From: Antedon bifida
Lineage: Eukaryota > Echinodermata > Crinoidea > Comatulida > Antedonidae
Assembly: GCA_963402885.1 (NCBI GenBank)
Contig: OY727100.1
Coordinates: forward strand, 9,331,395-9,395,394
DNA: 64,000 nucleotides
Reading direction: 5' to 3'
A program made the position numbers and the translations under genes. Numbering within the stretch: the first letter of the stretch is position 1; every line of letters begins with the position of its first letter. The notes beneath the pieces were generated by a model that was not told the origin of the DNA, did not search any database, and was given only the letters and a program-made list of their open reading frames with translations. Positions 36,761-48,800 of this stretch are shown here, one piece after another.

Positions 36761-37044
36761 GTGTGCTTCCCAACATAAAAATTGGACATCTAGAAAAACT
36801 TGAGGCTCAAGAGAAACGATCATCAAAATTTGGCTCGTTGAGGGCATCCTTCAGGGCGTTAAGAACATGGGGATCGACCGAGAGTATACCAAAAAAAAGG
36901 ACAATATCAACGGGAAGCATTTTGCATACTTCACCTAAGATGAGACCTAAGAGTTTGCATGTAGAACACCATAGAACTTTCACGCCAGAATCCTCCCCAA
37001 AAACAAAACATAGGCCTTTATCCACTATAGAAACGGACAGACAA
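36761..37044 (+). CDS. Distal C-terminal exon of the SOWAH-like gene (tail E)
   Basis: Acceptor 'catttccatccacag', phase-1 entry, 94 codons, donor after GACAGACAA (gtaggttt), phase 0 out. The peptide is basic and Ser/Thr-rich, with 'EKRSSKFGSLRASFRAL' and many SP/TP sites (HTSPKM, TPESSP), typical of a disordered, phosphorylated tail. The 'FGSLRASFRAL' stretch is reminiscent of Ser/Arg segments in SOWAH C-termini. The frame stays open another 31 codons if the donor is not used (stop at 37,138). It is the best coding candidate of the downstream series. Confidence 0.68.
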
Positions 37045-37600
37045 GTAGGTTTTTTTAAATTATTCTCTTACATGATAACATTTTATTTAAAAATTAGTAT
37101 GTTGCCCAAGAATGACCGACCTAAATATAAGAACATCTAAGGTTAACATTTTTTTTCATTAAACATAATTTAAGCATCATACTTTCACATGTTTTAATTT
37201 CACCATAAATTTGAAAATTAGAAGTAATGTGTTAAATTTGATTTAAAAGAAACAAATGCTGATTTGATTTTTAATTTTGTTTGCGATTGTTTCTTAAATA
37301 TTTACACACACCTAGACCTTTTTGTTTAGTTGCAATTTGTCTAAATGAGTAATTTTTCTATAGCCCTTTTTATTTATATATATATATATTTTGGCAGATT
37401 TATACCCCTGTTTTTCAAATAAATATATATAATTAGTTGTTTTTTCACAATAGTTATTCACTTTCACTAAAAATGTAATTGCCTGATAAAACTGTAATTC
37501 CAAGGAAAAATAAATAGCCGAGTGATTGATGTAAGTCAATCTATAGTTTTACTATTATAATTGTGTTGTTTTTTTTTTCCTTAACCATATGTTGATATAG

Positions 37601-37744
37601 TTAATGCCACCACCAGCAGTACCATCAAACATGAAAAAGGCGAAAAACAGTTTTGCTGGGTACGCAATTTTAGCTGGATTCTGCATGCTTGGCTGTTGCA
37701 TAATGTATCATGTCTGCTATGCTATTCGTAATACAATACAATAA
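37601..37744 (+). CDS. Penultimate exon of tail E, with read-through membrane tail
   Basis: After an acceptor (ccatatgttgatatag), phase 0, 59 nt encode LMPPPAVPSNMKKAKNSFAG up to a donor (gctgg then gtacgc, 37,659/37,660, phase 2) joining the exon at 38,619. If that donor is not used the frame runs to TAA at 37,742 and adds a ~22-residue hydrophobic Cys-rich segment (YAILAGFCMLGCCIMYHV) just before the end, which would make a tail-anchored membrane form. Which is used cannot be told from sequence. Confidence 0.52.
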   Translation, partial: LMPPPAVPSNMKKAKNSFAGYAILAGFCMLGCCIMYHVCYAIRNTIQ

Positions 37745-38618
37745 CAGTGTACAAATTAAGAATATGTCATAAAACTGGGTGTAACAGCTTTTAACTAATA
37801 CCTATGATCTTTCACTTGCAGGGCGGGCACCCTAACCACTAGACTACAGAAGATCGTATTTGTGTTCAAATCATCACTAGATATGCAATATAGAGTCTAC
37901 CTTTCCATTTACATACCCCTTGGTCTGAATGAAGGCAGTTTGTGAATGAGAAAGTTCAGAAGAAACCCTATATTATCAATACTTGAAGTATTAAAAAATA
38001 CTTATTTTATTCCAATATAACTACTAATGTAAAGTAAACATAAAATTCTTTTTCAATTGAGGTTTTTTTTTCACAAAAACAACAAACACATTTTTGACAA
38101 ATTATAGCAATGACATCATTGAGAGCTAAAGAAGTGTAAATGAGAAGGTTGACTGTACTGTTAAAACATGAAGGAATAACTTTGTTCTATTTAATTGGTC
38201 TGCTTGCCTGTCCAAATTGTTGTCTTGATTGTCTACTGTATATTATCTGCCATGCTTGTTGTTTATGTCTGCATTATGTGTCTTGTTTGTTCCTTAACAA
38301 TCTTTCTCAACATTTATATTCGTAATTAATAATCATTTGTCTGCATATCTTTCTGTCTGTGTATTCATGTCTTCCTGTCTGTCATGGACATTTCTAAGGT
38401 ATTAAAGGTTATCTTACAGCAGAACTGTGTCATAGTATTGCAATAGATGTATAAATACCATACCAATCGTTAAACTCGCCCCTATACTATAATCTTATAA
38501 AAACCTCCAGATTGAATGTACACACATTTAATTTTCATATTTATAACTCTTCATTCATTTAAAGTGCTTTTTCTTTTTGTAATTGCTGTATCTTTTTTTT
38601 TTTTTTTTACTTTTACAG

Positions 38619-38694
38619 AAATCAGCCTGGAGATTTTCATAAAAGTGGATCAGATTCCAATATTAGTGCATCATCGACATCAACATACATCTGA
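38619..38694 (+). CDS. Last exon of tail E of the SOWAH-like gene
   Basis: A long pyrimidine tract and acceptor (acttttacag) precede 76 nt. With phase-2 entry from 37,659 it reads G-NQPGDFHKSGSDSNISASS and ends after TSTYI at TGA 38,692. Polar Ser-rich end; the final four residues look like a possible PDZ ligand (STYI). AATAAA follows at 38,715. Confidence 0.55.
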
Positions 38695-38714
38695 GTGAAG
38701 TGGTAAAAAAATCC

Positions 38715-38720
38715 AATAAA
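38715..38720 (+). terminator. Polyadenylation signal for the distal SOWAH transcript
   Basis: AATAAA 21 nt after the stop codon at 38,692-38,694. The 3' UTR would be very short; no other signal is needed to end this form. Confidence 0.4.
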
Positions 38721-38781
38721 AACCTCTAAAATTTGACTTTGAGAACAAAAGTCTTATTAGGTTATTACTGTGCAGTATTTT

Positions 38782-39078
38782 GATTGGCCAGTACATTTGA
38801 TCTCGTTTTAAGTGGGTGCTGTTTACCTCTTTGTGACTCTTGATTGGCTGTTGAGGATGAACATCTTCTGTACATGTGTATTGTTGATGTTGATTGGCTT
38901 GCAGTTATTGGCATAGCGTTGTGATTGGTTGATGGAGTACTACGATGAAGACATGGTTATCACCATGTGACTGACCGCATTTCTTGGTAGCTATTAGCGA
39001 TTGCATGGTAGCAAGTACATCGTGGTACATTACGGTATACATTCATAACTGTGGTTCAAGGCAATCCTGCCATTGGTT
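38782..39078. promoter_or_regulatory. Second cluster of inverted CCAAT boxes
   Basis: ATTGG in the context 'gattgg(c/t)' at 38,782, 38,842, 38,892 and 38,923, plus 'attggc' at 38,906 and 'cattggtt' at 39,071. Same motif form as the cluster at 27.9 kb. It lies just 3' of the distal SOWAH end and could belong to a promoter of an unrecognised downstream transcript. Confidence 0.3.
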
Positions 39079-39079
39079 G

Positions 39080-42000
39080 AGAGTTTGTATTTTCCTCTGG
39101 CACAATGAACTAGTAACGATGCTAAAACAATTAATTTCTTGACAACTCAATAATAATTAATACAGTACTCGTATGATTTAGCAAAAACATATAAAAATGA
39201 TGAATTTTTATGAGTACAAATAATTAACAGGTTAAGTGGAGTGAAAATAGAACATTTCATCTTTTGTATTCATTATTCGTTTTATAACACGCCTACATTT
39301 GACGTCTTGATGAGTAAGAGTTCAATAAAGAATATCATGGTACCCAAAATCAAATGACAGGTTTAATGGTACTTTATATAAAGAACACCTTCATCTGTAC
39401 TACCTCAATACTGGTGAAATTTATGACAATAAAGCAGAATTGGACATTTTACAATACTGCACAACGTAACATCTGTTTTTTAATAGATTTGTAAGGTTTG
39501 TGTGCTAGCCCTTGCCTAACCTCCTTACAAAGCCCAGAATTATATTTTTTCCATGCTAACCCAGCCTACAAAATGTAGGTGTGTGCAAGATCACCTATGG
39601 GCTATGATTTCCTATTTTTTAGATAGTACTTGAGGCCTTAGCCTGCAGTACTCAAAGGCTAATTATGACCTTAGCCTAGAGTACTATACTATAGACTAAA
39701 TAACCATTCCAACTGAAATTATTAGGTTCTACTCAAAAATGACTAAAAGCAAACTAATTATTTATGCAAAATAATAATCAAATTTAATTGGTATGCAATT
39801 GAGGCAGTGAATGCTGCAACAGTTTCCTAATATTATCACCTTGAATATGTAAATTAGATCATAAGTGCATACTTCACGCACAGTGCATAAAGTAGTACAA
39901 TATGATTAGTGCACTTGTACTCTGTATATATATATGTATAATTAATGTATTATTATTATGATAATAAAGGTTGTTATTATTATTAATGCACTGATAGTTT
40001 CATTAGTGCATTAGTATGGTTATTACATGTAGTGTATTATATTACTAGTAAAATTAAATGAATATATCAACAATATGCTATTCAACTCATAAATTAATAT
40101 TAATATAGTATTCAACGTGTATATATTGTAGTAAATAGTGTTATAATATATTGTTATTTTAGGCACAACTGCTCCATTTTAGATTTTTTTATTGGTAATT
40201 GGAAGTATATTTTAAATAATAAATTGTATGGTGATAAAGTAGAATGTTTAAGCCTAGTATTTACTACCAAATATAAGTTTGATAACGTTTTGTAGTAAAA
40301 CCTAGTCTACACTCTTGCCAAATTCGCACATTCAGAATATCAAACTTTCCCTAAAACCAACCACATTAGGCCAGCCCATTAATGGTGTCTGGTATTTGTA
40401 ATATTTTTTCCGCAAGTTTTCATTATATATATCCTAAAGTATTTTGTTGGTGCTGTCCTAGTACAGATATGCAAACGTTACAGTATAATCTAGAATTGGA
40501 ATTCTATATGATTCAATATACGTTAGTGTGTGCTTACAATAGACCTACATATACCAATCATTCTAATGATATTTTGAAAGTAAATGTGTCTACGTACGAT
40601 GACAGTATAGCATTGGTAACCTTTTAACAAGTTGTGTCCCATCTTAGAGACAAGGTCAAAATTATTCTATTGCATTTTGTTTACTCTTTAACCCATTTGT
40701 GTAATTATTTAGCAAGCTGTGTAATCATAAACTTAAACTAAAATCATTTACATCGATCATATTGCAGTAGATCTCTTTCTTGTCATGTAATCTTTCTTTT
40801 AATGTATTTTTATCCTAAATGTACACGTAGCAAATTCAAAATTACCGATCAATCGTCGAGACGAGAGAACATTGTTATACGGGTAAAACTCTGACTTACT
40901 AGAGTGTATTCGCCATGCAAACCTCTAAACAATATTATGTAAAGGTATGATACCATAACCAACAAAAAGTCTGAACAGAAATTAATAATTTTATATTGTT
41001 TGTTTATTCTGCTACTCGATCTTAGCTTATGTGTTTAACCACTTCGAAAAACAGCACACTAATACTGAAAGAATAAATGAAACATATCATATTTGGATCG
41101 CTATTCAATGTATTCAATTCAGGTATGGCCGTGGGAGAGCCTTTATTTTACGGGGATGTGAGACTGCATTACGTCATTTTTCCAAGTCGGCCAGCTCCGT
41201 AAAATCGATTTCGATTTTTTCACGGTGACCCCAACATAATTAAATCGCGTATATCTTGCCCGATTCTAAGTGCTGTATCTCAACATACTACAATATTTGC
41301 CAAGTATCATAGGAATAGGAAAACAGCATCTCAGTTGTATCACATGTGGTCCATTCTCATGAAAAGTTAAGGACTATGATACTACGATACGGTATTCCAG
41401 AATATTCCTACCATACTGGAGAAATCTAGAGACAGTCCCGAGAAACGGTTGTACAGTATATCTATATCTGTGATTTAAAAAGACCAAAAAAATTAACCAA
41501 ATTTACCCGAAGACTGTCATACAAACGTCAACGTACTGTATGTGAATAGTACTCACATAGGCTACAGTAGTTTTGAGACAGATCAATTGTTCTTTATAAA
41601 TTATTTTATTGTGCAATAAGTAATTTAAGCTTTTGAAATAATTTGTGCATTGAATAGTACAACAAATAGATATCTTCATCATTACCATTAATTGATAATT
41701 GTGTTGAAAATTAGCATTTTATTTGAGTACTGTATCTGTTGCAGTTTGAGTAGTTGCAAGAATGTAATGTATACATGAGTTGTTGATATGCCTAGCAGTT
41801 CACTCTCTCACTAGCAAACTAAACCACTCGTCCATCGTGTATAACAGCAAACCGGTGTTATTGTAGTATACAGTATGTTTAAAATTGTGTGAAATGCATA
41901 CAAATCAATGTGTTTTTAATTTTATTAGAATTTCCACATAAATATGGTTTTCTTTCTTAAATAACATAACAATTTAATATACTTTAGATTTTAATTGTTA

Positions 42001-42254
42001 TTTCATGATAGCATTTTCTGAATTGTAAATAGTTAAATAATCCGATATTATGTAAATGTTCACAAATTTTAGAATGTTTTAGAAAAAAAAATCTAAGAAC
42101 ATAATTTCTTGTGTCGTCATGATTTTCAGATTTGTTTCGAGTTTCATTGATCTATAGTATAGTTTTAAATTACTTTATTTTTTTTTCACTTATTATTTAT
42201 TCTATTTTATTTAGCAAAAGCATATCATAATTGAGAACAAACAAAATAACAACA
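39080..42254. other. Non-coding stretch
   Basis: AT-rich, with short TA and ATT runs near 39,925-39,985. It includes a second copy (41,270-41,450) of the dispersed repeat seen at 9,490-9,690. No exon with usable splice sites was recognised. Confidence 0.5.
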
Positions 42255-42475
42255 TACACCAATAATGTATTGCCCCAAAAATCATGAAAAATAAAATTAT
42301 ATAATCAAACTTTGAATAGTCACTTCCATATGGAAAAAATTAGTTAAATTTAACCCCAAAAAAAGTCATTGTCTGACAGACAACTTGACTGTGTGTTGTT
42401 TTTTAAAGAAATAACTATTATGTAGTTACGTAGTATGTGCTATTAAAATGGCATACTTGACAATATATCTTTAAA
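42255..42475 (-). mobile_element. MITE-family copy, inverted
   Basis: The reverse complement of the 33,880-34,165 element: 'tgccccaaaa' at one end, 'tttgaatagtcac', 'attgtctgacagacaa' inside and 'gacaatatatctttaaa' at the other end. Directly followed by the 23-bp minisatellite. Confidence 0.5.
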
Positions 42476-42518
42476 TAAAACTTCTGTTATTTGGAATACA
42501 TTTAATTTTTGAAACTTT

Positions 42519-43254
42519 TTAACAATTACAACATTTAAATGTTAACAATTACAACATTTAAATGTTAACAATTACAACATTTAAATGTTAACAATTACAA
42601 CATTTAAATGTTAACAATTACAACATTTAAATGTTAACAATTACAACATTTAAATGTTAACAATTACAACATTTAAATGTTAACAATTACAACATTTGAA
42701 TGTTAACAATTACAACACTTGAATGTTAACAATTACAACATTTACATGTTACCAATTACAACATTTAAATGTTAACAATTACAACATTTATATTAACAAT
42801 TACAACATTTACATGTTAACAATTACAACATTTACATGTTACCAATTACAACATTTCAATGTTAACAATTACAACATTTCAATGTTAACAATTACAACAT
42901 TTATGTTAATAATTACAACATTTACATGTTAACTATTACAACATTTGAATGTTAACAATTACAACATTTTAATGTTAACAATTACAACATTTTAATGTTA
43001 GCAATTACAACATTTTAATGTTAACAATTACAACATTTTAATGTTAACAATTACAACATTTATATTAACAATTACAACATTAAATGTTAACAATTACAAC
43101 ATTTTAATGTTAACAATTACAACATTTTAATGTTAGCAATTACAACATTTATGTTAACAATTACAACATTTTAATGTTAACAATTACAACATTTTAATGT
43201 TAGCAATTACAACATTTATGTTAACAATTACAACATTAAATTGTTTAATGTTAA
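42519..43254 (+). repeat. 23-bp minisatellite, about 32 copies
   Basis: Unit 'ttaacaattacaacatttaa' plus 'atg'. The first seven copies are essentially identical; later ones change the centre (ttgaatg, tacatg, tcaatg, ttaatg) or lose four bases. Each standard unit holds the palindrome aacatttaaatgtt. A compound block of short and full units recurs near 43,120-43,230. The 69-codon ORF here is a repeat artefact. Confidence 0.93.
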
Positions 43255-43299
43255 ACATTTTTTTTAATTTCTTATTAAATATTCGATCGAGAAAAGAGA

Positions 43300-44075
43300 A
43301 AAAAGCTGTAATTTAAGCAAAAAATAATCAAATTGTCCGTCAGACAATGGGTTTAATGCGTTTATTTTGTCTTTTTATAAATTAAAATTTTATTTTATTC
43401 TTTTTGTTTCTACCGAAAATTGATAAAATGTTGAAAATTGCATCATCCAGTTATTGAAGAGGTTTGTGTAATGATTCAACATTTAGTTTAATAATGTTAA
43501 CATTTGCAACATTTAATTATCAAAGCGTTTGTTTAAAAAAAAATGTATGGTACCCTGGACATTTTTGTTGCTGAATATGCAATTATAATTTTACATAATA
43601 GTTATTAACTTTTACTATTGGATAAAAAAAAATATTTATTTTAAAATGTTGTCCTTTTATAAGTGAAAACATTTATTTTGTCGCCGTTTTGTTAGGCCTA
43701 ACTTTATTAAAAACTGCAAAATGAACTATTCAAAGTCTGATTTTATTAATTTTCATTTTTTATGTTTTTGGGGACAATGCATCTTTAACATTTGCAACAT
43801 TTAATTATTTGGTGAATACAGTTATTTGATTATTGAAACCTTTTTTGTTCGAAAGCTTTTATTCAAATATTAACAATATTTAATAATTAGAATTTTGTTG
43901 CAATGTTAAAATTTGCAATATTAAGTTATTGAAGCTTTTGTTTTTCTAATTATTATTTCATTCATATTGGAATTGTAAGGCAAACATGTTAACCACCAAG
44001 CTACAGATCCATGTTAAGATTTGCAACATTCGATTATTGTATGTTTTTTTTCAATGTTAAGATTTACAACGTTTA
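43300..44075 (+). repeat. MITE fragments and scattered relics of the 23-bp unit
   Basis: 'gtccgtcagacaatggg' (43,337) and 'ctattcaaagtctgat' to 'ggggacaatgcatct' (43,725-43,785) match the MITE family. Between and after them, single diverged units recur: 'gttaacatttgcaacattt' (about 43,497), 'aacatttgcaacattt' (43,787), 'gttaaaatttgcaata' (43,905), 'gttaagatttgcaacatt' (44,013) and 'gttaagatttacaacgtt' (44,055). Confidence 0.55.
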
Positions 44076-44245
44076 TTTATTCAAGCGCAAAATCCAAGCC
44101 CAAATATTATTCTATTATTTCAAAAATGTTTATACCTGTATCAGCATTATTTTTAAAAAAAAACAGACATTGTAGGCCTATCACAAGGTATTTTCTTCGA
44201 AGCCAAGAAGCCACACTCTACTACGGCCTATTCTATTTAGACTTC

Positions 44246-44335
44246 TAAGTTATCAGCCTAGAAAGGGTACTGATAACCGTTCTTTTAGCTCATCTAGGTG
44301 AGAAGGATAATATTCTCTTCAATCACTAGCCTTAT
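44246..44335 (+). repeat. Conserved stem-loop block, copy 1
   Basis: An 8-bp stem GTTATCAG/CTGATAAC with a 13-nt loop, then 'cgttctttt' and 'ctcatctaggtgag', itself a small dyad. A matching block lies at 62,895-62,985 in the same orientation; both stem arms are unchanged while the loops differ. Confidence 0.5.
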
Positions 44336-44499
44336 CATCATAATGTGGCAGGGAAAAGGTGAATTATTATTTAGAATCATATCCTATAGACTTTGTAATT
44401 CCATTATTAGTTGCCTATATTGCCATGTGCATGTATATAGCCAGCCATATTACCAAATTAGTTTTTCGACAAAGAAATTTTCTAAATTGTATCCTTTTA

Positions 44500-45845
44500 T
44501 TTGCTTATAAAACATGCGCAGAATCACATAATTTGGTCTGCGCATGTTATCTCCAATTTTTTTTTTAAACAGCCGATATTTGGCAAATTTTGGAAAAAAT
44601 TCATGAAAGTTTCAAGAAAATTGCAAAATGAAAAAGAAGAAAATGACATGTGCAGAATCACTGTTATCCGCGCATGTTCCTCGAAAAGGTAATAATTTGT
44701 TTTTAAAATAAAAATGACGAATTTTTGCCATTTTTTCGAAAAATTCCATGTACTAGGTCTATAATAAACGGGTATGCTATTTCTTAAAATGGGCAAAATA
44801 TAACGTTTTCAAAATTCAATTTTATGCGATAATATAAATTTACAATTATAAGTATCAAAAAATGAAATGGTCGAATTTTGGCAATCGTTCTTCCCTCTGC
44901 AATAGTGCGGGGATATTATCCAAAATTCCACCCTTTTTGTTATAAATGGTCAAGTTTTATGATCCTATAAGATGCTTATAAGGCAATATATTCGCAAATA
45001 TGGCCATATTATCGAATAAATTTAAATTTTAAAAGATCACACTTCGGCACTTTACAGAAAAAAATCCCCGTGCAGGGAAATTTTCGAACATTGTACGAAT
45101 ATAATAATATTTGCTATAATGTGCATTACGTATATTGTCATATGACCACTTTATTTCGAGAAATAAACAGTTCGAATTTACAAAAACCCTGTACTAACAC
45201 CATTTAGTAAAAATGTTCTATTAAAACGAATATAAATATATTTATTCCGAGTATTTTGATACCAATATATTGTCAATAGACCAAAGGGTTATGGAGATAT
45301 GACCATTTGGTCGCCATTTTGAATTTGGGGCTGTTACCATGGTTACGGGTTCGTGAAAATTTGTTACCTAGCATTTTTGGTATCCTACCACCATAATAAA
45401 GTGAAATCAAGTGAAGTCTCACTTTGGGCATTAAAATCCTACGGAAATACACGAGGACCCTGAATAAAACGTAACAAGATGTGATGTACGAACGCACAGT
45501 GGGCCAGAATCAATTCAAAGTGTGCCAAAAATCCAAAATGGTAAATGTAGCAATCCAAACTTTTTAATATTGTATTGTATATTATATTATATATATATAT
45601 TGCGTTATAATCATCTTATAGAAGAATAGTAACCATTTATGTCCAAAAATAAAAAGGTAGAAAAAATGGCCAAAATATACGTACTTTTTAAAATACTGTT
45701 ATTATGCAATATTTTTGCTATATATGTGCCTATATTGCGTTATATTCTTCTTATAGACGTATAGTAACCATTTATGTTAAAGGTTAAAATGTGGCCATTA
45801 GGCCTATAGTATAGGGATTTTTTATTTTTCGATAAAATTGGTTAC
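44500..45845. repeat. Degenerate left edge of the satellite
   Basis: Old relatives of the satellite half-unit. The dyad catgcgcaga...tctgcgcatg occurs at 44,513-44,546. Single unpaired copies of the 'agtaaccatttatgt' arm occur at about 45,631 and 45,765. 'aaaatactgttattatgcaa' near 45,690 recurs at the right end (61,700). One copy of 'acgtaacaagatgtgatgta' at 45,469-45,488 matches the 24-bp minisatellite unit at 61.76 kb. Confidence 0.55.
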
Positions 45846-48800
45846 TATAGCATAATTGACATGCGCAGAACTCATTATTCGACTCTGCGCATGTTTGTTA
45901 TGCCATAGTAACCATTTATGCCAAAAAATAAAAGGGTCGAAAAAATGGCAATTTTTCGATAATTTCCCTGTACTATAGTACATGGATTTTTTCCAAAAAT
46001 GGCAAAATTTCGACCTTTTTATTTTTCTATTAAATTGGTTACTATAGCATAATTGACATGCGTAGAACCCATTATTCGACTCTGCGCATGTTTATAATGC
46101 TATAGTAACCATTTATATCAAAAAATAAAGGGGTCGAAAAATGGCCATTTTTCGATAATTTTCCTGTACTATACTACAGGGATTTTTTCAAAAAATGACC
46201 AATTTTCGACCTTTTTATTTTCGATAAAACTGGTTACTATAGCACAATTGACATGCGCAGATCCCATTATTCGACTCTGCGCATGTTTATTATGCTATAG
46301 TAACCATTTATATCAAAAAATAAAAAGTTCGAAAATTGGCAATTTTTTGAAAATTTCCCTTACTATAATAGTACAGGGATTTTTTTCAAAAAATGACCAA
46401 TTTTCGACCGTTTTATTTTTCGATAAAACTGGTTACTATAGCACAATTCACATGCGCAGAACTCATTATTCGACTCTGCGCATGTTTATTATGCTATAGT
46501 AACCATTTATGTCAAGACAATAAAAGGGTCAAAAATTGGCCATTTTCGAAAATTTCCCTTACTATAGTACAGGGAATTTTTCAAAAAATGACCAATTTTC
46601 GACATTTTTATTTTTCGAAAAAAATGGTTACTATAGCACAATTGACATGCGCAGAACCCATTATTCGACTCTGCGCATGTTTATTATGCTATAGTAACCA
46701 TTTATGTCAAAAAATAAAAGGTCGAAAAATGGCCATTTTTCGAAAATTTCCCTTGCTATTGTACAGGGATTTTTTCAAAAAATGACCAATTTTCGACCTT
46801 TTTATTTTCGATAAAACTGGTTACTATAGCACAATTTACATGCGCAGAACCCATTATTCGACTCTGCGCATGTTTATTATGCAATAGTAACCATTTATAT
46901 CAAAAAATAGAAAGTTCGAAAATTGGCTTTTTTTCGAAAATTTACCTGTACTATAGTACAGGGATTTTTTCAAAAAATGACAAATTTTCGACCTTTTTAT
47001 TTTCGATAAAACTGGTTACTATAGCACAATTGACATGCGCAGAACCCATTATTCGACTCTGCGCATGTTTATTATGCTATAGTAACCATTTATGTCAAAA
47101 AATAAAAGGTCGAAAAGTGGCCATTTTTCGAAAATTTCCCTTGCTATTGTACAGGGATTTTTTCAAAAAATGATTAATTTTCGACCTTTCTATTTTTCGA
47201 AAAAAATGGTTACTATAGCACAATTGACATGCGCCGAACCCATTATTTGACTCTGCGCATGTTTATTATGCTATAGTAACCATTTATGTCAAAAAATAAA
47301 AGGGTCGAAAAATGGCCATTTTTCGAAAATATCCCTTACTATAGTACAGGAATTTTTTCAAAAATTGACAATTTTTCGACCTTTTTATTTTTCGATAAAA
47401 CTGGTTACTATAGCACAATTTACATGCGCAGAACCCATTATTCGACTCTGCGCCTATTTATTATGCTATAGTAACCATTTATGTCAAAAAATAAAAGGGT
47501 CGAAAAATGGCCATTTTTCGAAAATATCCCTTACTATAGTACAGGGATTTTTTCAAAAAATGACAAATTTTCGACCTTTTTATTTTTGATAAAACTGGTT
47601 ACTATAGCACAATTTACATGCGCAGAACCCATTATTCGACTCTGCGCACGTTTATTATGCAATAGTAACCATTTATATCAAAAAATAAAAAGTTCGAAAA
47701 TTGGCTTTTTTTCGAAAATTTACCTGTACTATAGTACAGGGATTTTTTCAAAAAATGACAAATTTTCGACATTTTTATTTTCGATAAAACTGGTTACTAT
47801 AGCACAATTTACATGCGCAGAACCCATTATTCGACTCTGCGCATATTTATTATGCTATAGTAACCATTTATATCAAAAAATAAAAAGTTCGAAAATTGGC
47901 CTTTTTTCGAAAATTTACCTGTACTATAGTACAGGGATTTTTTCGAAAAATGACCAATTTTCGACCTTTTTATTTTTCGATAAAATTGGTTACTATAGCA
48001 CAATTGACATGCGCCGAACCCATTATTTGACTCTGCGCATGTTTATTATGCTATAGTAACCATTTATGTCAAAAAATAAAAGGGTCGAAAATTGGCCATT
48101 TTTCGAAAATTTCCTTACTATAGTACAGGGATTTTTTCAAAAATTGACAATTTTTCGACCTTTTTATTTTTCGATAAAACTGGTTACTATAGCACAATTC
48201 ACATGCGCAGAACCCATTATTCGACTCTGCGCCTATTTATTATGCTATAGTAACCATTTATGTCAAAAAATAAAAGGGTCGAAAAATGGCCATTTTTCGA
48301 AAATATCCCTTACTATAGTACAGGGTTTTTTTCAAAAAATGACAAATTTTCGACCTTTTTATTTTCGATAAAACTGGTTACTATAGCACAATTTACATGC
48401 GCAGAACCCATTATTCGACTCTGCGCCTATTTATTATGCTATAGTAACCATTTATGTCAAAAAATAAAAGGGTCGAAAAATGGCCATTTTTTGAAAATAT
48501 CCCTTACCATAGTACAGGGATTTTTTCAAAAAATGACAAATTTTCGACCTTTTTATTTTCGATAAAACTGGTTACTATAGCACAATTTACATGCGCAGAA
48601 CCCATTATTCGACTCTGCGCACGTTTATTATGCAATAGTAACCATTTATATCAAAAAATAAAAAGTTCGAAAATTGGCTTTTTTTCGAAAATTTACCTGT
48701 ACTATAGTACAGGGATTTTTTCAAAAAATGACAAATTTTCGACATTTTTATTTTCGATAAAACTGGTTACTATAGCACATTTTACATGCGCAGAACCCAT

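Noticed and set aside
38140-38325. 61-codon Cys-rich hydrophobic ORF from an ATG
   Set aside because: Lies within the last intron of the SOWAH tail, has a T-rich low-complexity make-up and no homology recognised.
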